From Nitrogeniibacter mangrovi (GTDB lineage: Bacteria > Pseudomonadota > Gammaproteobacteria > Burkholderiales > Rhodocyclaceae): a stretch of 64,000 nucleotides of DNA. The notes beneath the pieces are model-generated. The model saw only the letters and a list, made by a program, of their open reading frames with translations. It did no database searches and was not told where the DNA came from. The translations under genes were made by a program, and so were the position numbers. Positions 47,494-57,659 of this stretch are shown here, in pieces (the stretch's first letter is position 1; every line of letters begins with the position of its first letter). The stretch covers positions 2,976,001 through 3,040,000 of the forward strand of contig NZ_CP048836.1 of the NCBI RefSeq assembly GCF_010983895.1. The letters run 5' to 3'.

Positions 47494-49022
47494 CGGCGCA
47501 CCGCCCCACAACGATAGGCCGCGGCCAGGGCCGTGAAGGCCGCCACTTCCGCGCCCTGCCATTCAGCGTCCCGGTCGAGTTCCTCGGCCATGAGCCGCGC
47601 CACCTCGGGCGCCACCTCGATGGCCGCCGCCGCATCCAGGAACAGCGCCCGGTGACGCCGCGCCAGCACATCTTCCACATGGAGGGCGAACTGCGCGCGC
47701 ACCGCGTGGCGCACCTGAGCCGCGGTCAGATCCAGGCGCGGATGCAGCGGCACTTCGGCACCCGCCTCGCGCGCCGGCCCAGCCACGGACACCGGCAGCT
47801 GTGCCGTGCGGCAGGTCACCGCCTGAAGCCCAGCCGCCCGCGCGGCCCGATCCACCACCTCTTCGGCCATCTGTCGGTAGGTGGTCCATTTGCCACCGGC
47901 AATGGTCACCAGGGTCTCCTGCTCCACTCGGATCACATGCTCGCGCGACAGCTCGCTGCGCGGCGCCGACGGATCGGCGGCAATGAGCGGCCGCAGGCCG
48001 GCGAACACGCTGAGCACATCCTCGCGGCGGGGCGCGCGGGCGAGGCAGCTCGCCGCGGTGCGCAGGATGAAGTCGATCTCGGCCTCGCGCGCCTGCGGCT
48101 CCATGGGCAGATCGTCCAGTGCGGTGTCGGTGGTGCCGAGCAACACCTTGCCCCGCCACGGGATCATGAACAGCACCCGCCCGTCTTCGGTCTCGGGTAC
48201 CAGCAGGGCCTCCTGGCCGGGCAGCCAGTGCGCATCGACCACCAGATGCACGCCCTGGCTGGGGGCGATCATGGGCGCGAGGTCGGCGCACGCCATGCGC
48301 CGGATCGCATCCACCCAGACGCCGGCGGCGTTGATCACCACGCGCGCGGAAAACGACCGCTCACGACCGGTCACCGCATCCCGGGCGCGCACGCCGACGA
48401 CGCGCCCCGCCTCGACCTGCAGGCCGATGACCGGCATGTAGTTGAGCGCGGTCCCGCCCTGATCGAACACCGACTGCGCCAGCGCCACCGCCAGCGCGGC
48501 GTCGTCGAACTGGGCGTCCACATAAGTGATCGCGCCGAGCAGCCCCGCCCGGCGGATGTTCGGCAGCGCCTGCAGCGCCTGGTCCCGTGACAGCGTGCGC
48601 ACCGGGCCGAGCCGGTAGCGGCCGGCCAGCAGGCTGTAGGCGCCCAGGCCCACGCGCAGCTTGAGCCGGTCCCAGCGCGAATACACCGGCACCACGAAGC
48701 GCAGCGGATGCACCCACTGCGGCGCATTGCGCAGCAGCCGGAAGCGCTCCACGAGCGCCTCGCGGACCAGGCCGATGCGGCCCTGCTCCAGATACCGCAC
48801 GCCGCCGTGCACCAACTTGGTGGAACGGGAACTGGTGCCCTTGGCGAAATCGTGCCCCTCGAGCAGCAAGGTGCGATAGCCGCGGCTGGCCGCATCGAGT
48901 GCGGCGCCCAGGCCGGTGGCGCCGCCGCCGATGACGATCACGTCCCAGTCGGGCTCGGCATCGGCGCGCGCCAGCAGCTGCGGACGCGCCAGCGGCGAGA
49001 TGGGCGCGTCGTCAGGCGCCAT
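47490..49022 (-). CDS. glpD: Glycerol-3-phosphate dehydrogenase (FAD, respiratory)
   Basis: It oxidises glycerol 3-phosphate to dihydroxyacetone phosphate and passes electrons to quinone. The 510 residues start with the FAD motif [20 protein letters not shown] (about 28-47) and [19 protein letters not shown] (about 70). A C-terminal DAO-C domain includes [17 protein letters not shown]. The ATG at 49022 overlaps the end of glpK by 11 bases. Peripheral membrane protein on the cytoplasmic side. Confidence 0.95.
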   Translation of the reverse strand: MAPDDAPISPLARPQLLARADAEPDWDVIVIGGGATGLGAALDAASRGYRTLLLEGHDFAKGTSSRSTKLVHGGVRYLEQGRIGLVREALVERFRLLRNAPQWVHPLRFVVPVYSRWDRLKLRVGLGAYSLLAGRYRLGPVRTLSRDQALQALPNIRRAGLLGAITYVDAQFDDAALAVALAQSVFDQGGTALNYMPVIGLQVEAGRVVGVRARDAVTGRERSFSARVVINAAGVWVDAIRRMACADLAPMIAPSQGVHLVVDAHWLPGQEALLVPETEDGRVLFMIPWRGKVLLGTTDTALDDLPMEPQAREAEIDFILRTAASCLARAPRREDVLSVFAGLRPLIAADPSAPRSELSREHVIRVEQETLVTIAGGKWTTYRQMAEEVVDRAARAAGLQAVTCRTAQLPVSVAGPAREAGAEVPLHPRLDLTAAQVRHAVRAQFALHVEDVLARRHRALFLDAAAAIEVAPEVARLMAEELDRDAEWQGAEVAAFTALAAAYRCGAVRR

Positions 49023-50502
49023 CGGCCCACCCGCGGGCGCGCTCCACCGCCCGCTGCCAACGCGCCTGCATGGCCTCGCGCCAATCGTTCGACGCGGCCG
49101 GCTCGAACACCTGCTCGGCGCGCCAGTGCGCACTCAGCGACGCATCGTCCGGCCACACGCCCACCGCCCGCCCGGCGAGGAAGGCCGCGCCGAGCACCGT
49201 GGTCTCGGTCATCTCGGGGCGCACCACCGGCACCCCGAGCAGATCGGCCTGCAACTGCATGAGCAGCGCGTTGCGCGTCATGCCGCCATCGACCCGCAGC
49301 TCCTTCACCTCGGCCCCGTCGGCCGCCATGGCGGTGAGCAGATCCAGGTTCTGCAGCGCCACCGCCTCGAGCGCCGCACGGGCGATGTGGGCCGCCGTGG
49401 TGCCGCGGGTCATGCCCATCAGCGTGCCGCGGGCGTAGGCGTCCCAGTGCGGCGCGCCGAGCCCGGCAAAGGCCGGCACCATGACCACCTCGCCGCTGTC
49501 GGTCACCTGCGCGGCGAGGCTTTCGATCTCGTCGGATGCGCGGATGATGCCGAGTCCGTCGCGCAGCCACTGCACCACCGCTCCGGCCATGAACACGCTG
49601 CCCTCGAGCAGGTAGCGGGTCTGGCCGTCGCGGCGCCAGGCGACGGTGGTGAGCAGCCGGTGCTGCGACGGCACCGGCTGCGCGCCGGTATTGACGGTGA
49701 GGAAGCAGCCCGTGCCGTAGGTGTTCTTGGCCATGCCCGGGCTCAGGCACGCCTGGCCGAAGGTGGCCGCCTGCTGGTCGCCCGCGATGCCGGCGATGGG
49801 AATCGGCTCGCCGAACAGCGCCGCATCGCAGTGGCCGACCACGCCGGAAGAGTCCACCACCTCGGGCAGCATGGCGGCGGGAATGTCGAACAGGCCCAGC
49901 AATGTCTCGTCCCAGCAGGCCCGGTGGATGTCGAACAACATGGTGCGGGCGGCATTGCTGATGTCGGTGACGTGGCGGGCGCCGCCGGTCAGATGCCAGA
50001 TCAGCCAGCTGTCGATGGTGCCGAACGCCAGCTCGCCGCGCGCCGCGCGCGCCCGCGCATCGGGGATGTGGTCGAGCAGCCAGGCCAGCTTGGTGGCGGA
50101 GAAGTAGGCGTCCAGCTCCAGCCCCGTCACCTCGCGAATGCGCGCGGCGTGGCCCTCGGCACGCAGGGCGTCGCAGCGCGCGGCGGTGCGCCGGTCCTGC
50201 CACACGATGGCCGGGGCCAGCGCCTCGCCGGTGCGCCGATCCCAGATCACCGTGGTCTCGCGCTGGTTGGTGATTCCCAGGGCGCGCACCCGCGCCACCG
50301 GCACGCCGGCCTCGTTGAGCACCTGGCGCGCGCAGGCGATCTGGGTGCGCCAGATCTCGCCCGGATCATGCTCCACCCAGCCCGGCTTGGGGAAGGACTG
50401 GGCAAATTCCTGCTGCGCGGTGGCACACACCCGCGCGTGCGCATCGAAGAGCATGGCGCGGGAACTCGTCGTGCCCTGGTCCAGGGCCAGCACGTAGTCC
50501 AT
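49012..50502 (-). CDS. glpK: Glycerol kinase
   Basis: It phosphorylates glycerol with ATP. The 496 residues have the FGGY kinase signatures: [15 protein letters not shown] (near 6), [25 protein letters not shown] (near 255) and [12 protein letters not shown] (near 398). The ATG at 50502 has GGAGCGAGA before it. First gene of glpK-glpD-membrane protein; no glpF or glpR is visible in the window. Confidence 0.96.
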   Translation of the reverse strand: MDYVLALDQGTTSSRAMLFDAHARVCATAQQEFAQSFPKPGWVEHDPGEIWRTQIACARQVLNEAGVPVARVRALGITNQRETTVIWDRRTGEALAPAIVWQDRRTAARCDALRAEGHAARIREVTGLELDAYFSATKLAWLLDHIPDARARAARGELAFGTIDSWLIWHLTGGARHVTDISNAARTMLFDIHRACWDETLLGLFDIPAAMLPEVVDSSGVVGHCDAALFGEPIPIAGIAGDQQAATFGQACLSPGMAKNTYGTGCFLTVNTGAQPVPSQHRLLTTVAWRRDGQTRYLLEGSVFMAGAVVQWLRDGLGIIRASDEIESLAAQVTDSGEVVMVPAFAGLGAPHWDAYARGTLMGMTRGTTAAHIARAALEAVALQNLDLLTAMAADGAEVKELRVDGGMTRNALLMQLQADLLGVPVVRPEMTETTVLGAAFLAGRAVGVWPDDASLSAHWRAEQVFEPAASNDWREAMQARWQRAVERARGWADGA

Positions 50503-50573
50503 GTCTCGCTCCATTTCGTGGATGTGCTCCCGACGATAGCGGATTTGCATGGGGCAGGAAACCTGCCCCGGCC

Positions 50574-50987
50574 TCAGTCGGCCGCCAGCGCCGCCTCCAG
50601 CGCCGCACGCAGGCGGGGCAGCGCGTCCCCGTGGGCGGCACGGAAGGCGCGCACCCGATCGGCGATTTCGTCGATGGCGGATTCGGACGGCGAGCGCTTC
50701 AGGCGGGCGATGCGCACCTGGATGTCGGCCAGGCGCGCCTGTGCCGCGCGTCCGTCTTCCGTCGCCGGGGGTTGTTGCGCTGCCAGATCGAGCAGCAATT
50801 CGGAGATCAGGCCGAGTTGGCGGCCGTAGGACGCGACCCCGACCGCCTCGCGTTCGATCGCCGCGTCGCCGGCCTCCGGCCCGATGGTATCGATGAACCA
50901 GTTGGTATCCGGTTCGATGTGCTGGGCCACGCTCCCGCTCAAGGGCAGGAACACCTGCGGAGCCCACAGGAAAAACCACGGAACCAT
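50574..50987 (-). CDS. Hypothetical protein, 137 residues
   Basis: Not recognised. From the ATG at 50987 (preceded by AGGGAGAGG) the protein starts with a hydrophobic stretch ([20 protein letters not shown]), perhaps an anchor. A helical region follows with [19 protein letters not shown] (near 58-76) and a C-terminal helix rich in Arg/Ala. No Cys or clear motif. It is 71 bases upstream of glpK on the same strand but probably separate. Coding is supported by good codon bias and ribosome site. Confidence 0.6.
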   Translation of the reverse strand: MVPWFFLWAPQVFLPLSGSVAQHIEPDTNWFIDTIGPEAGDAAIEREAVGVASYGRQLGLISELLLDLAAQQPPATEDGRAAQARLADIQVRIARLKRSPSESAIDEIADRVRAFRAAHGDALPRLRAALEAALAAD

Positions 50988-51089
50988 GCACCTCTCCCTG
51001 GCATGGCGCCGGCCGCGCCGACGCACTCGGGTGTCAGCGTATTGCGCATTGCAACATCGCGCAAGCGCGACGCGGGCGCCGTACTCCGG

Positions 51090-52148
51090 TTAGCGCCGCC
51101 CCCCGCCTTTTTTGCCCTTGGCCGCCTTCGCCCGCTTTGCCTTCTTGCCGGCACGTGGGGGCGCCAGCCAGCGCGCCTGCCACCCGGCCAGCGCCGGCAT
51201 GGTGCGCTCGGCATGGGTGGCAAAGTGCGCCGCCAGGGTGTCGAGCAGCGCCGCATCGGCCTCGGCCAGCGCCTCGGGCCACACCGGCGTCAGGCGCACA
51301 TGCACGTCCCCACGCCCGCCGTCCCGCCGTGGCAGGCCGTGGCCGGCCAGCACCCGGTCGCCCGCCTCCGGCCGCCCGGGCGGCAGGGGCAGGTCCGCCT
51401 CGCCACCGGGCACCGGCACGCGCAGCGGGCCGCCGGCCAGCAGCACGAAGGCCGACACCGGCATCTCCAGGTGCAGATCATCACCCTGCACGGTGAACAG
51501 TTCATGGGGTTGGAGGCGGATCGTCAGCAGCAGATCGCCCGGCGGCTGTTCGTCGGTGGCCGTGGCCTGGCCGGCCAGGCGCAGCACCCGACCGGGCCAG
51601 CTCAGCGGCGGCACGCTCACCCGCACGCGGCGGGCCGCATGCAGCACCCCGTTGCCGTCGCAGGCCTCGCAGACCGCGACCGACACATAGCCGCGTCCGT
51701 CGCAGATCCCGCAGCGATCGAGCCCGGTGGCGGTGCGGAGGCGGCCGCTGCCATGGCAATCGGCACACAGACGCGAGCGGGCCAGGTGGATGCGGCCCTC
51801 GCCCTCGCATGCGTCACAGGGCACCGGCTGGCCGATCTCGAGCTCGTGCACGGTGCCGAAGACGGCGGCGTCGATATCGAGCCACACCGCCTCATGCTGG
51901 TCGGCGCCGCGGGCCGGGCCGGTGTCCGTGTCCGTGTCCGCCTCGTCCGGCGCCTCGGCGGCGAGCAGGAAGTCGTAGGCCGCGCGCACCTGGCGGAAGC
52001 GTTCGACCGCCTCGGGCGCGGCATTGCGGTCCGGATGCCATTGCATCGCCAGGCGCCGGTAGGCGCGCTTGACCTCCGTCGGCTGGGCACCGGGGACGAG
52101 GCCGAGGAGATCGAAGGCGTGGGCGCTGCTGGTGGGGCGATAGGGCAC
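51090..52148 (-). CDS. DnaJ-like protein with zinc-finger domain and shortened C-terminal domain
   Basis: A 352-residue J-domain protein. The J domain (about 10-70) has the HPD triad (MQWHPDRNA). Four zinc repeats follow: CDACEGEG, CADCHGSG, CGICDGRG and CEACDGNG. One beta domain follows (PPLSWPGRVLRLAGQ; GDLLLTIRL), then a basic tail (KKAKRAKAAKGKKGGGRR). It lacks the Gly/Phe linker of DnaJ, and an acidic D-T repeat (ADTDTDTG) takes its place. It is therefore a second, divergent co-chaperone, not the main DnaJ. It lies 37 bases after the EamA gene on the same strand. Confidence 0.85.
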   Translation of the reverse strand: MPYRPTSSAHAFDLLGLVPGAQPTEVKRAYRRLAMQWHPDRNAAPEAVERFRQVRAAYDFLLAAEAPDEADTDTDTGPARGADQHEAVWLDIDAAVFGTVHELEIGQPVPCDACEGEGRIHLARSRLCADCHGSGRLRTATGLDRCGICDGRGYVSVAVCEACDGNGVLHAARRVRVSVPPLSWPGRVLRLAGQATATDEQPPGDLLLTIRLQPHELFTVQGDDLHLEMPVSAFVLLAGGPLRVPVPGGEADLPLPPGRPEAGDRVLAGHGLPRRDGGRGDVHVRLTPVWPEALAEADAALLDTLAAHFATHAERTMPALAGWQARWLAPPRAGKKAKRAKAAKGKKGGGRR

Positions 52149-52185
52149 GATCGGGGCGGTCGCGAATCCGGAAAGAGAGCGAAGA

Positions 52186-53094
52186 TTACCCGCTTCGCCG
52201 AGCCGATGCGAGCGCCAGTCGTCGCACGCGGGCGCCGTCCACGAGCCCGGTGGTCAGCGCCGTGCCGGCCAGCACCACCGCGGCGCCGGCGAGCATGCGC
52301 ACGGTCAGCGGCTCGTCCAGGAACAGCGCGCCCCAGGCCATGCCGAAGGCCGGAATCAGATAGGCCACGGCCACCGCGCGCGCCGGCCCCACATGGCCGA
52401 TGAGGCGGAAATAGAGAATGAAGGCCAGGGCCGTGCACACCACCCCGAGCGCCGCCGCACAGCCCCACGCCGTGGCACCGGGCAGTTGCTGCGGCCATGC
52501 CGCCCAGGCCAGGGGCGCGAGGACCCCGGCCGCGGTGACCTGGCTGCCCAGGGACACGCTCAGGGACGAGACGCCGCCGAGGTGGCGGCGCACCACGTTG
52601 GCGGAAATGCCGTACATGAGCGTGGCGGCCAGGATCGCGCCGATGGCCATCAGCCCGTGCTCGCCGTGGACGCCCGCCTTGTCCGAGGCGAGGATGCCGA
52701 CGCCGAGGAAGCCCAGCACCAGACCGGCCGTGCGCCAGCGATCGAGCCGCTCCCCGAGCCACACCCAGCCGACCAGCGCGGCCCACAGCGGCGCGGTGGC
52801 GTTGCCGATGGCCGCCACGCCGCCGGTGATCGACAGCAGCGCCCAGGCGAACAGGCCGAAGGGAATCGCCGCGTTGAGCAGCCCCACGGCGGCGATCGGC
52901 CGCCAGTGCGACTTGAGCTCCGGCCACAGCCCGCGCGCCCACACCAGCGGCCACAGGGCGAGCGCCGCCACCAGCACGCGCACGAAGATGAGCGGCACCG
53001 GACCGAACTCGGGCGCCGCCACGCGGGTGAACATGAAGGACGCCCCCCAGATGGCGGCCAGCACCACCAGGTCGAACAGATCACGCAGCCGCAT
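52186..53094 (-). CDS. EamA/DMT-family transporter
   Basis: A 302-residue membrane protein with ten helices in two EamA repeats (each about five helices; WGASFMFTRVAAPEFGP near residue 16, and GVGILASDKAG at the mid-point). It probably exports a metabolite; the substrate is unknown. The start MRLRDLFDL at 53094 overlaps ogt by 14 bases, so it sits in the alkylation-repair operon (alkA-ogt-eamA). Confidence 0.9.
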   Translation of the reverse strand: MRLRDLFDLVVLAAIWGASFMFTRVAAPEFGPVPLIFVRVLVAALALWPLVWARGLWPELKSHWRPIAAVGLLNAAIPFGLFAWALLSITGGVAAIGNATAPLWAALVGWVWLGERLDRWRTAGLVLGFLGVGILASDKAGVHGEHGLMAIGAILAATLMYGISANVVRRHLGGVSSLSVSLGSQVTAAGVLAPLAWAAWPQQLPGATAWGCAAALGVVCTALAFILYFRLIGHVGPARAVAVAYLIPAFGMAWGALFLDEPLTVRMLAGAAVVLAGTALTTGLVDGARVRRLALASARRSG

Positions 53095-53551
53095 CGACGC
53101 CTTCCCGGCGCAGCAGGGCGCGCTTGCGTTCCAGCCCCCAGGCATAACCGGTCAGCGTGCCACCGGCGCCGAGCACACGATGGCAGGGGATGAGGATCGC
53201 CAGCGGATTGCGCGCCACCGCCGCGCCCACCGCCCGCGCCGCGCGTGGTCGTCCCAGCGCGCCGGCCAGCTGCGCGTAGCTGAGCGTCTCGCCCGGACCG
53301 AGCGCTGCCAGTTGCGCCCACACCGCCTGCTGGAAGGGCGTGCCCTGCGGCGCCAGCGGCAACTCGAAGCGCTGCCGGCGACCCGCGAACCAGGCCTGCA
53401 GCTGCCGCGCCGCCTCGCGGCACACGGGGCTGTCCGGCAGATCGACCGGCGCGGCGTCGAAGCGCGCCGCGACCAGCGCCTCGCCGTGCGCCAGGAGGGT
53501 GATCGGTCCCAGGGGGGTGGCCACGCGAATGGCCGCATCACAGGTCATCAT
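53081..53551 (-). CDS. ogt: Methylated-DNA–protein-cysteine methyltransferase
   Basis: It removes methyl groups from O6-methylguanine by self-alkylation. The 156 residues have the active site PCHRV (C123) and the preceding TPFQQAVW and GETLSYAQLA motifs of the helix-turn-helix part. The start at 53551 overlaps the alkA stop (ATGA). Confidence 0.95.
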   Translation of the reverse strand: MMTCDAAIRVATPLGPITLLAHGEALVAARFDAAPVDLPDSPVCREAARQLQAWFAGRRQRFELPLAPQGTPFQQAVWAQLAALGPGETLSYAQLAGALGRPRAARAVGAAVARNPLAILIPCHRVLGAGGTLTGYAWGLERKRALLRREGVDAAA

Positions 53552-54978
53552 GAGGGGTTCTCCTCGCCCAGTCGGGTCCACAGGTGCATCACGGCGTAGG
53601 CGCGCCACGGCCGCCAGGCCTCGGCCTGCCGCCGTGCCTCGGCGGCGGTGCACATGCCCAGCGCGGCACGCACGCCGTAGTCGCCCTCGGGAAAGGCATC
53701 GGGCCAGGCCAGCGCGCGCATGGCCACATAGTGCGCGGTCCACGGCCCGATGCCGGGCACCGCCTGCAGGCGCGCGACGGTGGCATCCACCGGCGCCCCC
53801 GGGCTGAGCGTCAGCCGCCCGGCCGCCACCTCGCCCGCCAGGCTGATGATGGCCTGCGCGCGTCGGGCGATCACGCCGCGCGAGGCGATGGCGTCAACGC
53901 TCAACTCGGCGATCTCCGCGGCCGACGGGAACACGGTGCGCACCGCCGGCCAGGGGGTGTCGATGGGGGTGCCGAAGACGGCGGCGAAACGCCCGGCCAG
54001 GGTGCGCGCCGCCTTGATCGTGACCTGCTGGCCGAGCACCGCGCGCACCGTCATCTCCATGCCGTCGAAGGCGCCGGGCAGACGCAGCCCGGGCCGGTCG
54101 CGTCCGAGGGCGCCCAGCGCCTCGCCGACCGCCAGGGGGTCGGCGTCCAGATCGAACAGGCGGCGCACCCCGGCCAGCACCGCCGGCACCACCCGCGCCA
54201 GCGACGCCGACACGCGCACCCGCAGTGCGGTCGGCCCCGGCGACACCGCCAGATACCCCGTGGCCTCGCCCACGCGCACGGTGCGCCGGTATTCCCCGGC
54301 CTCGACCTGTTCGACCCCGTCGATGGTCCGCCCGGCGAGAAATGCCAGCAATCGCACATGGTCGTAGGGCGGGCGCCAGGCAAGTTCGAAGTCCAGCGTC
54401 CCGGCCTCGAGCGCCCGCACCGGCCGCGCCCGCAAGGCGGATGGGGTGAGCCGATAGTGGCGGGCGAAGGCCGATTGCAGCGCCCGCGCGCTGCCGAAGC
54501 CCACCGCCAACGCCACCTCGGTGACCGGCAGGCGGGTATCGGTCAGCAGGCGCTTGGCCAGCAGCAGGCGCCGGGTGCGCAGGTAACCGGCCGGCGCCAC
54601 GCCGAAACGCTCCAGGAACAGCCGGTGCAGATGGCGCGTGCTCACCCCCACCCGCGCGGCCAGAATGGTCACGGTCAGGGGCTCGGCCAGGTGCGCCTCG
54701 ATCAGGCTGGCCGCCGCGTGGGCGAGCGTCGCCGAGGCGTCCATGGCCGACAACCCGGGCGCCAGCTCCGGCCGGCAGCGCAGGCAGGGGCGAAAGCCCG
54801 CCGCCTCGGCCGCCGCCGCGCTGGGGAAGAAATCGCACATGTGCCGGCGCGGCGTGCGCACCTTGCACACCGGCCGACAGTAGATGCCGGTCGAGCGCAC
54901 GCCCACGAAGACCCGGCCATCGAAGCGGGCGTCATGGGCGATGAAGGCGTCGTAGCAGCGCTCGGGGGTCAGTTCCAT
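53548..54978 (-). CDS. alkA: Ada-AlkA fusion: methyl-sensing regulator and 3-methyladenine DNA glycosylase
   Basis: Three parts in 476 residues. First, an Ada zinc domain with C34, C38, C65 and C68; C34 is the likely methylphosphotriester acceptor. Second, an AraC-type helix-turn-helix (about 80-185, LTVTILAARVGVSTRHLHRL). Third, an AlkA glycosylase with helix-hairpin-helix VPGIGPWTAHYVAMR (near 412) and catalytic Asp in FPEGDYG (near 439). The domain order lets one protein sense methyl damage, activate transcription and excise 3-methyladenine. First gene of alkA-ogt-eamA, so it may activate its own operon. Confidence 0.95.
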   Translation of the reverse strand: MELTPERCYDAFIAHDARFDGRVFVGVRSTGIYCRPVCKVRTPRRHMCDFFPSAAAAEAAGFRPCLRCRPELAPGLSAMDASATLAHAAASLIEAHLAEPLTVTILAARVGVSTRHLHRLFLERFGVAPAGYLRTRRLLLAKRLLTDTRLPVTEVALAVGFGSARALQSAFARHYRLTPSALRARPVRALEAGTLDFELAWRPPYDHVRLLAFLAGRTIDGVEQVEAGEYRRTVRVGEATGYLAVSPGPTALRVRVSASLARVVPAVLAGVRRLFDLDADPLAVGEALGALGRDRPGLRLPGAFDGMEMTVRAVLGQQVTIKAARTLAGRFAAVFGTPIDTPWPAVRTVFPSAAEIAELSVDAIASRGVIARRAQAIISLAGEVAAGRLTLSPGAPVDATVARLQAVPGIGPWTAHYVAMRALAWPDAFPEGDYGVRAALGMCTAAEARRQAEAWRPWRAYAVMHLWTRLGEENPS

Positions 54979-55044
54979 GCACCGATTATGGTCGCGCGCC
55001 GGAGGCGGCGCACGAACACATCGGACATGGGATTGGTGAAGGTG

Positions 55045-56301
55045 TCAGGAGAGCGCCGCGCCGCCTGCCGTGCGGCAGGAAAAACGGTTGCGCCCGGCCC
55101 GCTTGGCCTCGTAGAGGGCCTCGTCGGCCAGGCGGATGAGCGCCTCCTCGCAGGCGACGGTGGCCGGATCGGTGGCATGCACCAGCCCGGCGCTGATGGT
55201 CACATCCAGCCGCAGCCCCTCATGCTCGATCGGCTGTGCGCTGATCAGCTTGCACAAGCGCTCGGCGATGCAGGGCCCCTGACCGCATTCGACGTTGCTC
55301 ATGACGATGAGGAACTCCTCGCCACCGAAGCGGCCCAGCTGGTTGTATTGGCGCACCCCGCCCGCCAGCCGCTGGGCAATCTCCCACAAGACCCCGTCGC
55401 CGGTGCTGTGGCCGTATTGGTCATTGATTTTCTTGAAGTGGTCCACATCCACGATGATGAGCGAGATCGGCCCGCCTTCGCGCCGGGCGCGGGCGTATTC
55501 CGCCTTCAGATGATCGAGGATGCCGCGGCGATTGAAGACGCCGGTCAGCGGGTCGCGGGTCGCCAGCTCCTGCAGCTCGTCCTGGGTGGCAAGCAAGCGC
55601 GCGTTGACCTCGACCAGCTCCTGGTAGAGACGCCCTTTCTCGATGATCGCCGACAGCTGGGCGGCGATGCGCAGATACAGCCCCTGGTGGACGCCCTGGT
55701 AGGTAAACGGCTCGGTGCTGGAGAAGAACAGGAAGCCGACCGGCTTGCCCTGGCTGATGAGGGGACAGGTCAGGCTGGAGCGGATCCCCTCGGCCAGCAT
55801 CAGGCGCGTCGAATGGGAGTCGGGATGCTGGCGCAGATGCGCGTCCAGATCGTTGAGAATGCGTGGCTGGCCGCTGGCGATCACCTGGTTGAGGCTGCTG
55901 TTGGCCATGCTCGCGGTGAAACCGGTGCCCAGGCGAACATCGCCGAAATCGGCGCGCGCCCAGCATGAGCGGAGCGTTCGGCCATCGGCGGACAGCAACG
56001 CACAGCCCATTCGGTTGTAGGGGATGACGGTGCGGAAGGCGTCGAAGATGCGGTCGAGGACATCGATCAGCGTCAGCCCGCCGTTGACGGTGTCGGAGAT
56101 CGCCTGCATTCGCAGCACCTGGGTGACATGGCCACTGAGGTGCTCGGCCAGTTGCTGCAGTTCGGCCCCCAGGCGCCCGACGTCGTCCTGCGCCCCGAGC
56201 GGGATGTCGACCGCGTAACGGCCCTCGCGCATGGCGCGCACGGCCTCCACATAGGCTGACAGTCGCGTGTCGGCAGGCGCGCTCTGGCCGGTGCTTGTCA
56301 T
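55045..56301 (-). CDS. GAF-GGDEF diguanylate cyclase
   Basis: A soluble 418-residue protein. An N-terminal HAMP-like stretch (about 15-60, AMREGRYAVDIPLGAQDDVG) is followed by a GAF domain (about 75-225) and a GGDEF domain. The motif is GGEEF near 325, and the usual RxxD inhibitory site is not kept (RQYN instead), so product inhibition should be weak or absent. No membrane helix. Signal unknown. Confidence 0.88.
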   Translation of the reverse strand: MTSTGQSAPADTRLSAYVEAVRAMREGRYAVDIPLGAQDDVGRLGAELQQLAEHLSGHVTQVLRMQAISDTVNGGLTLIDVLDRIFDAFRTVIPYNRMGCALLSADGRTLRSCWARADFGDVRLGTGFTASMANSSLNQVIASGQPRILNDLDAHLRQHPDSHSTRLMLAEGIRSSLTCPLISQGKPVGFLFFSSTEPFTYQGVHQGLYLRIAAQLSAIIEKGRLYQELVEVNARLLATQDELQELATRDPLTGVFNRRGILDHLKAEYARARREGGPISLIIVDVDHFKKINDQYGHSTGDGVLWEIAQRLAGGVRQYNQLGRFGGEEFLIVMSNVECGQGPCIAERLCKLISAQPIEHEGLRLDVTISAGLVHATDPATVACEEALIRLADEALYEAKRAGRNRFSCRTAGGAALS

Positions 56302-56560
56302 GGGTCAGCTCACCTGGCTGCGGCTGCCCTCGGCCGCGTGGCACTCACGACGGCACCGCTGGCCCCCGGCATGACAATCGCTGCGCATACGCCCGCCGGC
56401 CCCCGCAAACCTCACTCACTCACCACTTTGCCATCGCACAAGGTTGTGCATTGCAGCACACTTGGCGTGCACAAAGATTGATCCAGGACAAACGAAAAGC
56501 ATACAAACGTATGAATAGAATACGGATTTACATTATCGAACACCCGTAAAACATACCACG

Positions 56561-56578
56561 CGCCGGGGCCGCCCGGCG
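56561..56578 (-). terminator. Weak terminator after msrA
   Basis: A 7-bp stem (CGCCGGG / CCCGGCG) with a 4-base loop; on the minus strand only a short TTTT occurs some 10 bases on. Confidence 0.35.
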
Positions 56579-56592
56579 ACCCCCGGCCAGGC

Positions 56593-57093
56593 TCAGGAGC
56601 GCCCGGGCAGGACCCAGTCGGGCCGCGGCCAGTGGCAGGTGTAGCCGTGGGGATAGTGTTGCAGGTAGTCCTGGTGCTCGGGTTCGGCTTCCCAGAACGG
56701 GCCCACCGGCGCCAGTTCGGTCACCACCGGACCCGGCCACCGCCCGCTGGCGTCCACGTCGGCGATGGTGTCGAGGGCGACACGGCGCTGATCGTCATCG
56801 ACATAGTAGATGGCGGAACGATAGGACGGGCCGCGATCGTTGCCCTGCCGGTTCGGCGTGGTCGGATCGTGGATCTGGAAGAACACCTCCAGCAGCCGCC
56901 GATAGGAGATCCGTTCCGGATCAAACAGGATTTCGATGGCTTCGGCATGGTTGCCGTGGTTGCGGTAGGTGGCGTTGGGTACTTCACCGCCGGTGTAGCC
57001 CACTCGCGTGGCTTCGACGCCCGGAAGATGCCGGATCAGCTCCTGCATGCCCCAGAAGCAGCCGCCGGCGAGCACTGCGCGTTGCTGTGCCAT
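56593..57093 (-). CDS. msrA: Peptide methionine (S)-sulfoxide reductase MsrA
   Basis: It repairs the S form of methionine sulfoxide. The 166 residues start with the catalytic GGCFWG motif (C12), followed by the typical [13 protein letters not shown] and [11 protein letters not shown] segments. Its ATG directly abuts the msrB stop, so the two are one transcript. Confidence 0.96.
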   Translation of the reverse strand: MAQQRAVLAGGCFWGMQELIRHLPGVEATRVGYTGGEVPNATYRNHGNHAEAIEILFDPERISYRRLLEVFFQIHDPTTPNRQGNDRGPSYRSAIYYVDDDQRRVALDTIADVDASGRWPGPVVTELAPVGPFWEAEPEHQDYLQHYPHGYTCHWPRPDWVLPGRS

Positions 57094-57540
57094 TCAGACG
57101 TCCTCCACCTGATCGAGATAGGCGCCGTAGCCGGCCGCTTCCATGTCGTCGCGATGGATGAAGCGCAGCGACGCGGAGTTGATGCAGTAGCGCAGCCCGC
57201 CACGGTCGCGCGGCCCGTCCGGGAAGACATGTCCCAGATGGCTGTCGCCGTGGGCGCTGCGCACCTCGGTGCGGATCATGCCGTGGGTGGTGTCGCGCAA
57301 CTCGTTGATGTTGGCCGGCTCGATGGGCTTGGTGAAACTGGGCCAGCCGCAGCCGGACTCGTACTTGTCGGACGAGGCGAACAGCGGTTCGCCGGAGACC
57401 ACGTCCACGTAGATGCCGGGGGCGTTGTTATGGAGGTATTCGCCGCTGCCGGGCATCTCGGTGCCACTCTCCTGGGTCACCCGGTACTGTTCGGGGTCCA
57501 GGGCGGCGATGGCCGCGTCGGTCTTGCGGTAGCTTGTCAT
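57094..57540 (-). CDS. msrB: Peptide methionine (R)-sulfoxide reductase MsrB
   Basis: It repairs the R form of methionine sulfoxide. The 148 residues have catalytic C119 in [11 protein letters not shown] and a resolving-type C64 in SGCGWPSF. The two CxxC zinc pairs found in many MsrB are absent, so this is the zinc-free class. The ATG at 57540 is used. It is 119 bases downstream of bufC on the same strand, in front of msrA. Confidence 0.95.
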   Translation of the reverse strand: MTSYRKTDAAIAALDPEQYRVTQESGTEMPGSGEYLHNNAPGIYVDVVSGEPLFASSDKYESGCGWPSFTKPIEPANINELRDTTHGMIRTEVRSAHGDSHLGHVFPDGPRDRGGLRYCINSASLRFIHRDDMEAAGYGAYLDQVEDV

Positions 57541-57659
57541 GTCGGGGGCTCCTTGCCAGGGATTGTCTTGGTATTGACCACGATGCCCGTATTTTGCTCC
57601 GACCGGCGCGAATGCGGGGAGGGAGACCCGCCTCAGGTGCCCACCAGCCGAGCGCCGCC

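Noticed and set aside
53584-55968. 794-residue plus-strand open frame
   Set aside because: Antisense shadow of alkA and the GAF-GGDEF gene.
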